54,169 bases of DNA from Chthoniobacter flavus. Its GTDB lineage: Bacteria; Verrucomicrobiota; Verrucomicrobiia; Chthoniobacterales; Terrimicrobiaceae. The stretch is taken from assembly GCA_945860745.1 (NCBI GenBank), contig CAMASH010000014.1:1-54169 (forward strand). The letters run 5' to 3'. The position numbers were made by a program, and so were the translations under genes. The first letter of the stretch is position 1. The number at the start of each line of letters is the position of its first letter. The notes beneath the pieces were generated by a model that saw nothing but the letters and a program-made list of their open reading frames with translations, had not been told where the DNA came from and did no database searches. Of the stretch, positions 1 to 9,587 are shown one piece after another.

Positions 1-58
1 TCGGCATTTTCGGAGACTTCTGTCGTGGCCGAGCCTAGGTTAGATCGGGAGGGGCTCA

Positions 59-226
59 TTAGGAGATGGCCTTCCGTTCAAGTTTCGCGAGGGCTTCCAT
101 TACCTGATCTGCGCGGAAGCGGATGCACCTTTTGGAAAGGTATAAGGCCTCTGCGAAGACTTGAATTTCACTCCAGATCACAAGCTCCACTTGGAGCGAG
201 AGCGTCGAACGTCCGGGGCGGCTCAT
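59..226 (-). pseudogene. degenerate second excisionase-like HTH gene
   Basis: The frame starts with an ATG overlapping the stop of the upstream HTH gene (ATGA, 4 nt) and encodes 55 residues. Its C-terminus (LSKRCIRFRADQVMEAL) closely matches the end of the upstream HTH protein (LSTRCLRFRLSDVERAL). The first half does not read as a clean helix-turn-helix. The expected wing (LRRGLIP) appears in another frame just upstream of the match, at about 140-155, which suggests a frameshift. I read it as a decayed paralogue of the neighbouring gene. A short functional protein or a sequencing error are alternatives. Confidence 0.4.
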
Positions 227-432
227 GGCCGGGCCTCGCGAATTGTGAGGGCTTCCAACGCACGCTCTACATCTGAAAGCCGGAAGCGAAGGCAGCGCGT
301 TGAGAGTTTGATGCAAGGAATGATTTTCCTAGCCCGGAGGTTTTGAACATGGCGTTCGCTGATTCCAAGGTGATCGGCCACGTCTCGCAGGGAGAGAAGG
401 CCGCTAATTCTGTTTGTATCGTGCTTTTGCAT
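223..432 (-). CDS. excisionase-like helix-turn-helix protein
   Basis: A 69-residue protein with an HTH_17/MerR-like DNA-binding fold: LLSLRDVADHLGISERHVQNL forms the recognition helices, followed by a wing (KIIPCIKLSTRCLRF). Family members act as excisionases or directionality factors, or as small regulators of integrated elements. It lies on the same strand as the tyrosine recombinase, about 80 nt downstream of it, as expected for an integration/excision module. It overlaps the following degenerate HTH frame by 4 nt. Function is inferred from size, fold and context. Confidence 0.7.
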   Translation of the reverse strand: MQKHDTNRISGLLSLRDVADHLGISERHVQNLRARKIIPCIKLSTRCLRFRLSDVERALEALTIREARP

Positions 433-511
433 AACACTTGACGCACGGTGTCAAATTGCGCGGCTGAAATTTGACGCTTCAGGACGCGATTTTCAGCGAG
501 GGCGCGGGTAG

Positions 512-1627
512 TTATGCGGGCACGATCTGGAAATAAATGGCGGCGTCTTTCGGTTTCACAAGCTCCCGATAATGGGCAAAAAGCACGGCTTGATCATGTC
601 CACACTCCAGAGCCGTCCTTGCGGCGTCTCCTGTGGCCGCGAGGCGATAGGAAACAAAGCTGTGCCGCATTCCGTTGTCAGGCCACACGGCGATTCCTGC
701 GGCTGTTCTGGCGGCCTCATGCAGCTTGCGGATGTCGCGTGAGACAATCTTCCCGGCGGACTTGGCAATCGGACTGATCCACTTGCGGAGAGCGTCGAGG
801 ATCGGAACAAGGCGGCGGGAGCGGGTCTTGCTCACGCTGGCGGATATATTGATGAACCCCCCCTCGAAATCGATGTCCTTCCATTCCAGACGCTTAATTT
901 CAGCAACCCTGAGTCCGGCAAAAAGTCCAAGTGCATGGAAGGCGCGCAATTCATCATCAGCGGACGCGACAAGCAAATCCGCCGCCTGTTTTGGCGTGAG
1001 GATACCCGGAGGGGCGTCAATGGGTTTGATGACGGTGGTTTCCTTGGCCGTTTGAGCATCGGCCCATTTGCGCTTTCCGCACTCAGTCCAAAGGGTACGG
1101 ATGTCGCGGCGGAAGGTCTTGCGAGTCCATGCCGAAAGGGCGAGTCCGCTGATGAAGTCGTCCAGCTCGCCGGTTGTGACGGTGGAAATTTTGCGCTCTC
1201 CGAAATGTGCGGCAACCCGTTCAAGGTTTTGGCGCAGGACGCGGCAATACTCCACGCTTGCACCGTCAGCCTGTTTTTTCTGGATCAGGTGCGCCACGGC
1301 CTCGCTGATCAAAATGCTGGCGTCTTGCTGGCGATAGTGGGCAAGGGTAAACTTGATGGCGTCGGCAATGCTCAACCCAAAGGTCGAAAGCTCCTTGTCG
1401 TCGAATGCTGCCCCTCCCTCGTTCTCGCGGCGGGTGCGTTTGAGAAGTTGCTCTCCCTCGGCTTCCTTGCGGGTTGCAAAATAGAGCCGGTCGCCAGTTC
1501 CGTTTTTCCGGCAGTCGAGCATATAGCGAACCTCGCCGCGCAGAAGAATCTTTGAAATTCGGGGCCAGTGTTCGCGCTTCTTGGGTTTCGGGTTGGGCTT
1601 GTTCATGCCTTCGATATTTGGCGACAA
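512..1627 (-). CDS. tyrosine recombinase / integrase
   Basis: A 371-residue tyrosine recombinase, the usual size for an integrase of a genomic island or phage-derived element. The N-terminal part looks like an arm/core-binding (SAM-like) domain (ISEAVAHLIQKKQADGASVEYCRVLRQNLERV). The catalytic half shows the first arginine (LGLFAGLRVAEIKRLEW), the H-x-x-R-type box (MRHSFVSYRLA), the third box (ECGHD) and the tyrosine (FAHYREL). The first in-frame ATG is used; a second Met at residue 8 (MNKPNP) is also possible. The gene starts about 35 nt from a tRNA 3' fragment, which fits an integrase next to its attachment site. The rest of the element lies beyond the left edge. Confidence 0.88.
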   Translation of the reverse strand: MSPNIEGMNKPNPKPKKREHWPRISKILLRGEVRYMLDCRKNGTGDRLYFATRKEAEGEQLLKRTRRENEGGAAFDDKELSTFGLSIADAIKFTLAHYRQQDASILISEAVAHLIQKKQADGASVEYCRVLRQNLERVAAHFGERKISTVTTGELDDFISGLALSAWTRKTFRRDIRTLWTECGKRKWADAQTAKETTVIKPIDAPPGILTPKQAADLLVASADDELRAFHALGLFAGLRVAEIKRLEWKDIDFEGGFINISASVSKTRSRRLVPILDALRKWISPIAKSAGKIVSRDIRKLHEAARTAAGIAVWPDNGMRHSFVSYRLAATGDAARTALECGHDQAVLFAHYRELVKPKDAAIYFQIVPA

Positions 1628-1660
1628 AATGGCGACAAGTCAAATTCTCTCTGTATTACG

Positions 1661-1707
1661 TTACCCTTTTAAGGTATTGGTTGTGGGTTCGAGTCCCACC
1701 CAACCCA
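1661..1707 (+). other. tRNA-Lys 3' fragment (attachment-site copy)
   Basis: Reads as a tRNA from the anticodon arm onward: loop CTTTTAA (anticodon TTT, Lys) in a four-pair stem, a five-base variable loop, a perfect T arm (GTGGG TTCGAGT CCCAC), the acceptor 3' strand CCAACCC and discriminator A, then six T. CCA is not encoded. No D arm or matching 5' acceptor strand (GGGTTGG) exists upstream; that stretch runs into the integrase promoter. This is the typical direct-repeat copy left at the far end of an element integrated in a tRNA 3' end. The intact tRNA-Lys would then lie off the left edge, on the same strand. Confidence 0.75.
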
Positions 1708-1761
1708 TTTTTTATGGACAGAGGAGGGCGCCAATTTGTGCCCTAGAAGCGAGGGAAATCC

Positions 1762-3123
1762 TCACGCTTCCTCTTCGGCCTTTTCTTTCTCCAGATCCTC
1801 CATGGTTTGCAATTCCTCCGGCGAGAGCCGGGTGAGGCGGGCGCGGCGGAGGCCGGTGGCGTGGGTGTGCAGGGAGGTGATGAGGTATTCGCCAATGCGG
1901 GCTTCCTCGTTTTGCCGGGGGCAATTGCCCAGGTTGCGGAGGATCCAGCGTTCGACGTCCTCCTTGACGGGAAACTCAAAATTCCAGCCGGTCTCGGCCC
2001 GGAGTTCGCGCATGGAGAGGGAACCGTCCACCACGATGGAGTTCTCGGTGTGCTCGAAAATGGGGCCTTTCTCGATGTCGAGTTCGTCGCGGATTTCGCC
2101 CACGATTTCCTCCAGCGCGTCCTCGAAGGTGATGATGCCCGCCATGGCTTCATCGGATCCGAGCACGACAGCGAGGTGGCTGCGCGAGGAGCGGAACAGC
2201 TCGATCATGGTGGGCAGAGGCGTGCGCTGGGTGAAGGTCAGCACCGGGCGGATGAGGGGTTGGAACGAGGCCTTCTCGCCGAGGGCCTGGATTTGCCAGA
2301 GCCATTCCTTGACCAGCACCATGCCGAGCACGTTGTCGAGGGTGCCTTCGCAGACGGGATAGCGGCTGTGGCCGCTGCCTTGCGCGATCTTGAGATTTTC
2401 CTCCACGCTTTTGTCGGCCCACAGAGCCACGACCTGGTCGCGCGGCAGCATGACCTGCTGGGCGGCGACATCGCGCAGGCGGAGCGAACGGACCATGATT
2501 TTGTTGATGAGGGCATCGCCGCGATGGACGTGGCGGGAATGGCTCAGGACGTATTCGAGTTCGTCGGCGGAGAAAACGTGGTCGCCCTCGGAGGCCGGTT
2601 GGAGTCCGGCCCAGCGCAGGAACATGTTGGCCGTGCCGTTGAGCACGTAGATAAAGGGGAAGAAGGCGTAGTAAAATCCGATGAGCGGTGCGGCGACCCA
2701 AAGCGAGACGGAACGGGCGCGCTGGATGGCAAGCGACTTCGGGGCGAGTTCGCCGAAGACGATGTGCAGGAATGTGATGGTGGAAAAGGCGATGCCGAAG
2801 GTGATGGAGTGGCGCAGACGCTCGCTGTCCACCCCCCAGTCCTTCAGCAGGGGTTCCAGCCAATGGGCCAGGAAGGGTTCGCCCAGCCAGCCGAGGCCGA
2901 GGCTGGCCAGGGTGATGCCGAGTTGGGTGGCGGAGAGGCAGGCGTCGAGGTTGTTGACCGCGCGCAGGGCCATGGGCACGCGCCAGTCGCCGGTTTTAAG
3001 AAGCGGCTTGAGCTGGCTGGCGCGGATTTTGACGATGGCAAACTCCGCCGCGACGAAGAAGCCGTTGGCCGCGACAAGCAGCAGGATGACAAGAAATTGC
3101 CACCCCAAATCAAATAAATTCAT
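1762..3123 (-). CDS. CNNM/CorC-type membrane protein (DUF21, CBS pair, CorC/HlyC)
   Basis: A 453-residue inner-membrane protein of the 'hemolysin family', members of which are linked to Mg2+/Co2+ or Na+ transport. The DUF21 domain (about 1-190) starts with a membrane segment (FLVILLLVAANGFFVAAEFAIVK) and includes ATQLGITLASLGLGWLGEP. A CBS pair follows (about 200-330; MLPRDQVVALWADKSVEENL and RYPVCEGTLDNVLGMVLVKEWL). The C-terminal CorC/HlyC domain (about 345-430) has the usual GIITFEDALEEIVGEI ahead of it. Length is normal. The charged tail (EKEKAEEEA) is unremarkable. It is transcribed away from speA and is first beyond the tRNA fragment, so it belongs to the host chromosome. The transported ion cannot be told from sequence. 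Confidence 0.88.
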   Translation of the reverse strand: MNLFDLGWQFLVILLLVAANGFFVAAEFAIVKIRASQLKPLLKTGDWRVPMALRAVNNLDACLSATQLGITLASLGLGWLGEPFLAHWLEPLLKDWGVDSERLRHSITFGIAFSTITFLHIVFGELAPKSLAIQRARSVSLWVAAPLIGFYYAFFPFIYVLNGTANMFLRWAGLQPASEGDHVFSADELEYVLSHSRHVHRGDALINKIMVRSLRLRDVAAQQVMLPRDQVVALWADKSVEENLKIAQGSGHSRYPVCEGTLDNVLGMVLVKEWLWQIQALGEKASFQPLIRPVLTFTQRTPLPTMIELFRSSRSHLAVVLGSDEAMAGIITFEDALEEIVGEIRDELDIEKGPIFEHTENSIVVDGSLSMRELRAETGWNFEFPVKEDVERWILRNLGNCPRQNEEARIGEYLITSLHTHATGLRRARLTRLSPEELQTMEDLEKEKAEEEA

Positions 3124-3385
3124 AGAAACGGATCACCCACCCGGCGGATGATTTCACCACCGGACCCCAAATGACAACCACATCCCGAATATTTCTGTGC
3201 AACCGGGCGTGGGTATCCCGGCAATGACGGACTCACCCACGCGTCCCGCGCGGCTCTGGGAATCGTTCAGGAAAAGGCCGCGGACCCCCGCGATCCGGTC
3301 GCGAAATCACGGGCGGGCGGATTTTTCGGCCCGATGCAAAATGCTTATTGGATTTTCTCATTCCGCGCTGTTTATTGCGCCGACC

Positions 3386-5311
3386 ATGCCTGATTTCGGT
3401 CGAGAAGAAGCCATCGCACTTTACAACGTGGATCGTTGGGGAGGCGGATATTTTACCGTCAACAAAAAGGGGCATGTTGTCGTGCTGCCGAACGGGTCCA
3501 GCGATCAAAAGATCGACCTGATGGAAATCGTGGAAGAGGCCAAGGCGCGGAAACTGAATTTTCCGCTGACGGTGCGGTTCCACGATTTGCTGCGGGACCG
3601 GGTGGAGACAATCAACCAGGCCTTTGCCAGTGCGATCGGGGAGATGAAGTATGGCAACGTCTATCGCGGCGTGTTTCCCATCAAGGTGAACCAACTGCGC
3701 GAGGTGGTGGAGGAAATCCTCGATGCCGGAACGCCCTGGCACTTCGGCATTGAGGCGGGGAGCAAGCCGGAACTCATCGCGGCCCTGGCCGTGCATTCTG
3801 ATCCGGAGAGCCTGATTATTTGCAACGGCTACAAGGACACCTCCTTCATCCGCAACGCGCTGCTGGGCCGCAAGCTGGGCAAGACGGTGATTCTGGTGGT
3901 GGAAAAGCTGGAGGAACTGGCTCACATCCTGAGGGTTTCCGCCGACATGCAGATCGAACCGCAGATCGGCTTGCGGGTCAGACTGCTCTCCAAAGGCGCG
4001 GGCAAGTGGGCGACCAGTGGCGGCGAGAATGCGAAGTTCGGTCTCTCGACAGCGGAGTTGGTGGCGGCGAGTGACCTCCTGACCGAGGCCGGCCTGGCGC
4101 ACGCTCTCAAGCTGGTGCATTTCCATGTGGGTTCACAGGTGCCGGATATCGGCACGATCAAACGCGCGACCAAAGAGGCGGCCCGGTTCTACTCAAAGCT
4201 GCACAAAATGGGACACGAGCTTGGCTACCTTGATGTGGGTGGCGGACTCGGGGTGGACTACGACGGTTCGCGCACGACTTTCGACAGCTCGACGAATTAT
4301 TCCCTCAACGAATACGCCCGCGATATCGTGGACAGCATCAAGGAGGTGTGTGACGCCGAGAAGGTGCCGCATCCGACCATCGTGAGCGAGAGCGGACGGG
4401 CCATCGTGGCGCATCATTCCGTGCTCATTGTGGAAGCCTTCGGTTCGATTGAGAAAAGCCGCGACAGCGACAAGGTCGAGGCGGGGCCGGATGATCCGTC
4501 CATTGTCGGCGACATGATCGAGATCTACCGGGACCTGGGCAAAAAGAACCGCATGGAAAACATGCACGACGCCCAGGAAATCCGCGAACGGGCGCAGGCG
4601 ATGTTCGATCTGGGCCTGCTGGACCTGCGGGCCAAGGCGCGGATCGAGACGGTTTACTGGCAAATTGCGGAGGCCGTGGTCGAGATGTTCCGGGGGATGC
4701 GGTATATTCCGGAGGAAGTGAAGGAAATGGAGATCGCGACGGGCGATCAGTTCATTTGCAATTTTTCCGTCTTTCAGTCGCTGCTGGATCATTGGGCCCT
4801 GGGTCAGTTGTTTCCCGTGATGCCGATTCACCGCCTTGATGAGGAGCCGGATCGCAATGCGACCATGGTGGATATCACCTGTGATTCGGACGGCAAGGTC
4901 AGCAAATTCGTCGATTTGCAGGATGTGAAGGAGACGCTGCCCATGCATCGCTGGAAGCCGGGCGAACCTTATTACATCGGGTTTTTCCTGGTGGGTGCCT
5001 ATCAGGACATCATGGGCGATATGCACAATCTCTTCGGACGGGTGAATGAGATGCACATCTACCTTGATGATGATGAAGACCGGGGCTACTACGTGGAAGA
5101 GGTTCTGCCGGGAAACACGATCGGGCAGGTGCTTTCGCTGACCCAATGGGACGTCAACGAACTCGCCCGCCGCATGAAAACGCAGATCGACGCCGCCATC
5201 AAAAGTGACCGCTTGAAACCCAGCGAAGCCATGAGGCTTCTTGATGACTACGAAAAGACGCTGGCCGACTATACCTACTTGAACTTCGACGACCAGAAAA
5301 AGGAATCATGA
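3386..5311 (+). CDS. speA: biosynthetic arginine decarboxylase
   Basis: PLP-dependent decarboxylation of arginine to agmatine, the first step of the agmatine route to putrescine. From the chosen ATG the protein has 641 residues, close to the enterobacterial SpeA length. Its start (DRWGGGYFTVNKKGHV) aligns with the family N-terminus. The frame remains open upstream to about 3197, but that part is not SpeA-like. The PLP lysine lies in GVFPIKVNQ (Lys100). Other family marks are HVGSQVPD, LDVGGGLGVDY and SESGRAIVAHHSVL. The C-terminal ERGYYVEEVLPGNT-type region is present. It overlaps gcvT by 4 nt (ATGA), so it leads a coupled speA-gcvTHP run. No clear Shine-Dalgarno precedes the start. Confidence 0.95.
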   Translation: MPDFGREEAIALYNVDRWGGGYFTVNKKGHVVVLPNGSSDQKIDLMEIVEEAKARKLNFPLTVRFHDLLRDRVETINQAFASAIGEMKYGNVYRGVFPIKVNQLREVVEEILDAGTPWHFGIEAGSKPELIAALAVHSDPESLIICNGYKDTSFIRNALLGRKLGKTVILVVEKLEELAHILRVSADMQIEPQIGLRVRLLSKGAGKWATSGGENAKFGLSTAELVAASDLLTEAGLAHALKLVHFHVGSQVPDIGTIKRATKEAARFYSKLHKMGHELGYLDVGGGLGVDYDGSRTTFDSSTNYSLNEYARDIVDSIKEVCDAEKVPHPTIVSESGRAIVAHHSVLIVEAFGSIEKSRDSDKVEAGPDDPSIVGDMIEIYRDLGKKNRMENMHDAQEIRERAQAMFDLGLLDLRAKARIETVYWQIAEAVVEMFRGMRYIPEEVKEMEIATGDQFICNFSVFQSLLDHWALGQLFPVMPIHRLDEEPDRNATMVDITCDSDGKVSKFVDLQDVKETLPMHRWKPGEPYYIGFFLVGAYQDIMGDMHNLFGRVNEMHIYLDDDEDRGYYVEEVLPGNTIGQVLSLTQWDVNELARRMKTQIDAAIKSDRLKPSEAMRLLDDYEKTLADYTYLNFDDQKKES

Positions 5312-6384
5312 GCCTGCGCACCCCGCTTTATGACCAGCACGTGGCCGCCGGTGGCCGCATGGTCGACTTCGCCGGTTGGGAAATGCCGGTGCAATACACG
5401 GGCATTCTGGAGGAACACCGCATCGTGCGCGAGGAGTGCGGGGTTTTCGACATTTCCCACATGGGGGAATTCTTCGTGCGCGGGCCGGCCGCCTCGGTCT
5501 GGCTGGACGGTCTGCTGACCAACCGCGTGGCCAAGCTCGCCCCCGGTGAGGCGCACTACACGCTTTTGCTCAATGAACACGGCGGCGTGATCGACGATCT
5601 GATTCTCTACCGGATTGGCGAGGCGGAATTTCTCCTCGTCGTCAATGCGGCCAAGATCGCCGAGGACGCCGGGTGGATGCAGAGCCGGCTGGGAGAGGGG
5701 GTCGAATTTGAGAACCGCAGTGACGACTTTGCCGCGCTGGCGGTGCAGGGCCCGAAGGCGGCGGCGGTCTTCGAAAAGTTCGCCGGGCAGCCCCTGCCTG
5801 CCGAACGAAACCGCGTGATCGAACTTCCCGGGGCAATGGGAAGAGTGTTCGCCGTCACAACAGGATACACGGGCGAAGAAGGATTCGAACTGGTGTTTCC
5901 TGCGGCCGGGGCCACGACGGTCTGGGATTCACTGCTTTCCGCCGGGGCCAAACCCTGCGGCCTGGGCGCGCGGGATACGCTCCGCTTGGAAATGTGCTAC
6001 CCGCTCAACGGCTCCGATCTTTCCCCGGATCGCACCCCGCTCGAGGCCGGACTCGGATTTTTTGTGGATTTGGAGAAGGAAAACTTCGTCGGCCGGGATG
6101 CTTTGCTCAAACAAAAGTCAACCGGTCCGGCCCTCCGCCTCGTAGCTCTTCGCGTGGAAGAAAAATCGCCGCCCATCCGTTCGCATTACGCGGTCCTTTC
6201 CGACGGCGAGAAAGTCGCCGAGACGAGCAGCGGGGCCCTTTCGCCCAGCCTCGGATGTGGCATTGCCCTGGCCTATCTGCCCTTCGCGCTTGCCAAGGCC
6301 GGAACGGCTTTGGAGATTGAAGTGCGCGGACGCCGCTACCGGGCGGGCGTCGTCAAAAAACCCTTTTACCAGACAAAATCATGA
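5308..6384 (+). CDS. gcvT: aminomethyltransferase (glycine cleavage T protein)
   Basis: Transfers the methylene group from the aminomethyl-lipoyl H protein to tetrahydrofolate, releasing ammonia. The 358-residue length is normal. The N-terminus ([26 protein letters not shown]) is the family signature, followed by FDISHMGEF and [25 protein letters not shown] and the C-terminal barrel segment ([19 protein letters not shown]) are also typical. The ATG overlaps the speA stop (ATGA) and is preceded by AGGA, so translation is coupled. The stop overlaps the gcvH start in the same way. All residues I would look for are present. Confidence 0.96.
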   Translation: MSLRTPLYDQHVAAGGRMVDFAGWEMPVQYTGILEEHRIVREECGVFDISHMGEFFVRGPAASVWLDGLLTNRVAKLAPGEAHYTLLLNEHGGVIDDLILYRIGEAEFLLVVNAAKIAEDAGWMQSRLGEGVEFENRSDDFAALAVQGPKAAAVFEKFAGQPLPAERNRVIELPGAMGRVFAVTTGYTGEEGFELVFPAAGATTVWDSLLSAGAKPCGLGARDTLRLEMCYPLNGSDLSPDRTPLEAGLGFFVDLEKENFVGRDALLKQKSTGPALRLVALRVEEKSPPIRSHYAVLSDGEKVAETSSGALSPSLGCGIALAYLPFALAKAGTALEIEVRGRRYRAGVVKKPFYQTKS

Positions 6385-6761
6385 ATGTTCCCGAAGATTT
6401 GAAATACGCCGAAACCCACGAATGGATCCGCATGGAGGGAGAGGTGGGCACGGTCGGCATCACGGATCACGCGCAAGCGGAATTGACCGATATTGTTTTT
6501 GCCGAACCGCCCAAACCGGGGGCGAAATTTTCCGCCAAAAGCCCTGCCGCTGTGGTGGAGTCGGTCAAGGCGGCCAGCGACATTTACGCGCCGGTGACCG
6601 GGGAGGTGGTGGAATCGAACGAGGAACTCACCGCCAATCCCGCGCTGTTGAACACGGATCCTTTTGGCGCGGGATGGATTTTCAAAATCAGGATCAGCGA
6701 TCCTGCGGAGTTGGATGCTTTGAAGGACGCCGCCGCCTATCGCGAGCAAATCGCGCAATGA
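6381..6761 (+). CDS. gcvH: glycine cleavage H protein (lipoyl carrier)
   Basis: Small lipoylated shuttle protein that carries the aminomethyl group between the P, T and L proteins. 126 residues, normal length. Family marks are [25 protein letters not shown] and the lipoylation site VESVKAASD with Lys63. The C-terminal [13 protein letters not shown] segment is also conserved. Start and stop overlap gcvT and gcvP by ATGA, which supports equal, coupled expression of the three subunits. Confidence 0.97.
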   Translation: MNVPEDLKYAETHEWIRMEGEVGTVGITDHAQAELTDIVFAEPPKPGAKFSAKSPAAVVESVKAASDIYAPVTGEVVESNEELTANPALLNTDPFGAGWIFKIRISDPAELDALKDAAAYREQIAQ

Positions 6762-9577
6762 GCGGGGTGGCGTTTGTCCGCAGACACATCGGACCATCCC
6801 CGCAGGAGCTTGACGCGATGGCGCGTGAAATCGGCGCGGATTCGTTGGAAGCGCTGATCGACCAGACCGTTCCCGACACCATCCGCCTGCGCGGCGCATT
6901 GTCCCTGCCCGCCGCGCGCTCGGAGGAATCGGCTCTGCGCGACCTGCAGGCCATGATGGAGCGCAATGAATTGCACCAGTCCCTCATCGGCATGGGCTAT
7001 GCCGGTTGCCACACGCCGGCGGTGATCCGGCGGAACATCCTGGAAAATCCCGGTTGGTACACCGCCTACACCCCGTATCAGGCCGAGATCGCGCAAGGCC
7101 GTCTGGAAGCGTTGCTGAATTTCCAAACCATGGTCTGCGATCTGACCGCGATGGACATCTCCAACGCGTCGCTGCTGGACGAATCCACCGCCGCGGCGGA
7201 GGCCATGGCCATGGCCCATGAGATCAAGGGTGGCGGGGCATTTTTTGTGGCCGGGGATTGTCATCCGCAAACCATCGCCCTGCTTCACACCCGGGCGGAA
7301 CCGCTGGGCATCCGCCTCATTGTCGGTCCGTTGGCGGCGTTCACGACCGAACCGGTTTTCGGCGCCTTGATTCAATATCCGGCGACGGATGGGGTGATTC
7401 ACGGTCTCGGGCCGATCATCGAGCGCATTCACGCGGCGGGAGCGTTGGCGGTGGTGGCGGTGGATTTGCTGGCTCTGACTTTGATCAAGCCGCCGGGGGA
7501 ATCCGGGGCCGACATTGTGGTGGGGAGCGCGCAGCGGTTGGGAGTGCCCCTTGGTTATGGCGGGCCTCATGCCGCCTTCCTCGCCACCCGCGATGAACAC
7601 AAGCGCCGCATCCCCGGAAGGCTCGTCGGTGTTTCCCGCGATGCGGAGGGACGGTCCGCTCTGCGGCTGACCTTGCAAACGCGTGAGCAACACATCCGCC
7701 GCGAAAAGGCCACCAGCAATATTTGCACGGCCCAGGTCCTGCTGTCGGTGATCGCCTCGATGTATGCCGTGTATCACGGTCCCGTCGGTCTCAAAGCCAT
7801 CGCCACCGGCATTCATGCCAGAACCACGCGACTGGCGGCGGCGCTGAAAGTGCGGGGTTGGGCGGTGCAGGACGGTCCGTTTTTCGACACCATCCGCATC
7901 TGGCTGGCCGGCGACCATGCCGACGACCTGCTGGCCTGGGCGGAAACCAACGGGGTCAATCTGCGCAAGATCGATGATCACGCCATCAGTCTCAGCCTGG
8001 ATGAAACCACGGAAGACCTGTCCGCTCTCTTGCCGGTGTTTGATCTTCAAGCCGGCGATTTTCCGGCGGAGCCCGCGGAAACGATCGGAGCCGCCCTCCG
8101 CCGTGAATCTGCTTTTTTGCAACATCCCGTCTTCAACCGCTATCACACCGAAACCGAATTGCTGCGGTACATCCGCCGGTTGGAATCGCGCGATCTTTCG
8201 CTGACAACGTCCATGATTCCGCTCGGTTCGTGCACCATGAAGCTGAATGCCTCGGCGGAAATGCTGCCCGTCACCTGGGAAAAAGTGGCCAACCTGCATC
8301 CCTTCGTGCCGGTGGTGCAGGCCGGGGGCTACCAGGAACTTTTCACCCAGCTTGAGAATTGGCTGGCGGAGATCACGGGGTTTGCCGCGGTTTCCCTGCA
8401 GCCCAATGCCGGTTCGCAGGGCGAGTATGCCGGCCTGCTGGCCGTCCGCGCCTATCATCTTTCCCGCCACGATGCCGGCCGCACGGTTTGCCTGATTCCC
8501 ACCTCGGCTCACGGAACCAATCCCGCCAGCGCGGTGATGGCGGGCATGAAAGTCGTGACGGTGGCGTGTGATGAGGAGGGCAATGTGGACCTGGCCGATC
8601 TGGACAAAAAAATCGCCGCGCATCGCGATTCCCTGGCGGCCTTGATGGTGACCTATCCCTCCACCCACGGTGTCTTTGAAGAGACGATCCGCGAGATTTG
8701 CCAGAAAGTTCACGCCGCCGGGGGTCAGGTGTACATGGACGGCGCGAACATGAATGCCCAGGTCGGAGTTTGCCGTCCGGGCGACTTCGGCGCTGATGTG
8801 TGTCATCTCAATCTGCACAAAACGTTTTGCATTCCCCATGGCGGTGGCGGCCCGGGCGTCGGCCCGATCGGGGTGGCGGCGCACCTGGCTCCGTTTTTGC
8901 CGGGGCATTCCGTCATTGCCCTCGACGGCCGGACGCTCGGCGAAGTTTCGCAGGCCCCATGGGGCAGCGCGAGCATCCTGGTGATATCCTGGATGTTCAT
9001 GGCCATGATGGGGCCCGAGGGTTTGACCGAGGCGACCAAGGTGGCGATTCTCAACGCCAACTACATCGCCCACCGGCTGGCTCCGTGTTTCCGCGTGCTG
9101 TATAAAGGCCGCGGCGGACGGGTGGCCCACGAGTGCATTCTCGATCTGCGCGAATGGAAACAGCGGGCCGACATCGAGGTCGAAGATGTGGCCAAGCGTC
9201 TGATCGATTACGGGTTTCACTCCCCGACCATGAGCTGGCCGGTGCCGGGGACGCTCATGATCGAGCCGACGGAAAGTGAATCCAAGGCGGAACTTGATCG
9301 TTTTTGCGAGGCCATGATTGCCATTCACGGCGAGTTGACTGCGATTGAAAATGGCGAATACGACCGCGCGGACAATCCACTGAAAAACGCACCCCACACG
9401 GCGGCATCGGTTGTTTCAGCCGACTGGCAACATCCCTATTCGCGCGAGCGCGCGGTCTATCCCGCCCCGTGGCTCAAGGAGCACAAATTCTGGCCGGTGG
9501 TCGCGCGGATCGACAATGTGTATGGCGACCGCAATGTCTTTTGTTCCTGCCTGCCGGTTGAGGGCTTCGACGCCTGA
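6758..9577 (+). CDS. gcvP: glycine dehydrogenase (decarboxylating), fused P protein
   Basis: PLP-dependent P protein of the glycine cleavage system. It decarboxylates glycine and loads the aminomethyl group onto GcvH. The ATG overlapping the gcvH stop gives 939 residues, the single-chain form in which the alpha and beta halves are fused. The N-terminus ([16 protein letters not shown]) is diagnostic. The PLP lysine lies in [17 protein letters not shown] (Lys688). The frame is open further upstream through gcvH, but only this start matches the family. The lipoamide dehydrogenase partner is not in the window. An 886-residue frame on the opposite strand is a GC-rich shadow. Confidence 0.97.
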   Translation: MSGVAFVRRHIGPSPQELDAMAREIGADSLEALIDQTVPDTIRLRGALSLPAARSEESALRDLQAMMERNELHQSLIGMGYAGCHTPAVIRRNILENPGWYTAYTPYQAEIAQGRLEALLNFQTMVCDLTAMDISNASLLDESTAAAEAMAMAHEIKGGGAFFVAGDCHPQTIALLHTRAEPLGIRLIVGPLAAFTTEPVFGALIQYPATDGVIHGLGPIIERIHAAGALAVVAVDLLALTLIKPPGESGADIVVGSAQRLGVPLGYGGPHAAFLATRDEHKRRIPGRLVGVSRDAEGRSALRLTLQTREQHIRREKATSNICTAQVLLSVIASMYAVYHGPVGLKAIATGIHARTTRLAAALKVRGWAVQDGPFFDTIRIWLAGDHADDLLAWAETNGVNLRKIDDHAISLSLDETTEDLSALLPVFDLQAGDFPAEPAETIGAALRRESAFLQHPVFNRYHTETELLRYIRRLESRDLSLTTSMIPLGSCTMKLNASAEMLPVTWEKVANLHPFVPVVQAGGYQELFTQLENWLAEITGFAAVSLQPNAGSQGEYAGLLAVRAYHLSRHDAGRTVCLIPTSAHGTNPASAVMAGMKVVTVACDEEGNVDLADLDKKIAAHRDSLAALMVTYPSTHGVFEETIREICQKVHAAGGQVYMDGANMNAQVGVCRPGDFGADVCHLNLHKTFCIPHGGGGPGVGPIGVAAHLAPFLPGHSVIALDGRTLGEVSQAPWGSASILVISWMFMAMMGPEGLTEATKVAILNANYIAHRLAPCFRVLYKGRGGRVAHECILDLREWKQRADIEVEDVAKRLIDYGFHSPTMSWPVPGTLMIEPTESESKAELDRFCEAMIAIHGELTAIENGEYDRADNPLKNAPHTAASVVSADWQHPYSRERAVYPAPWLKEHKFWPVVARIDNVYGDRNVFCSCLPVEGFDA

Positions 9578-9587
9578 GGGGAGGGGA

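Noticed and set aside
1661-1707. Functional tRNA-Lys gene
   Set aside because: No D arm and no 5' acceptor strand upstream; only the part from the anticodon arm is present.
1807-3117. 436-residue plus-strand frame opposite the CNNM gene
   Set aside because: Low-complexity Gly/Glu/Ala-rich; the opposite strand encodes a well-defined DUF21-CBS-CorC protein.
6737-9397. 886-residue open frame on the minus strand opposite gcvP
   Set aside because: No family features, many His/Arg/Gly runs, and fully antisense to a clear gcvP; a GC-rich shadow frame.
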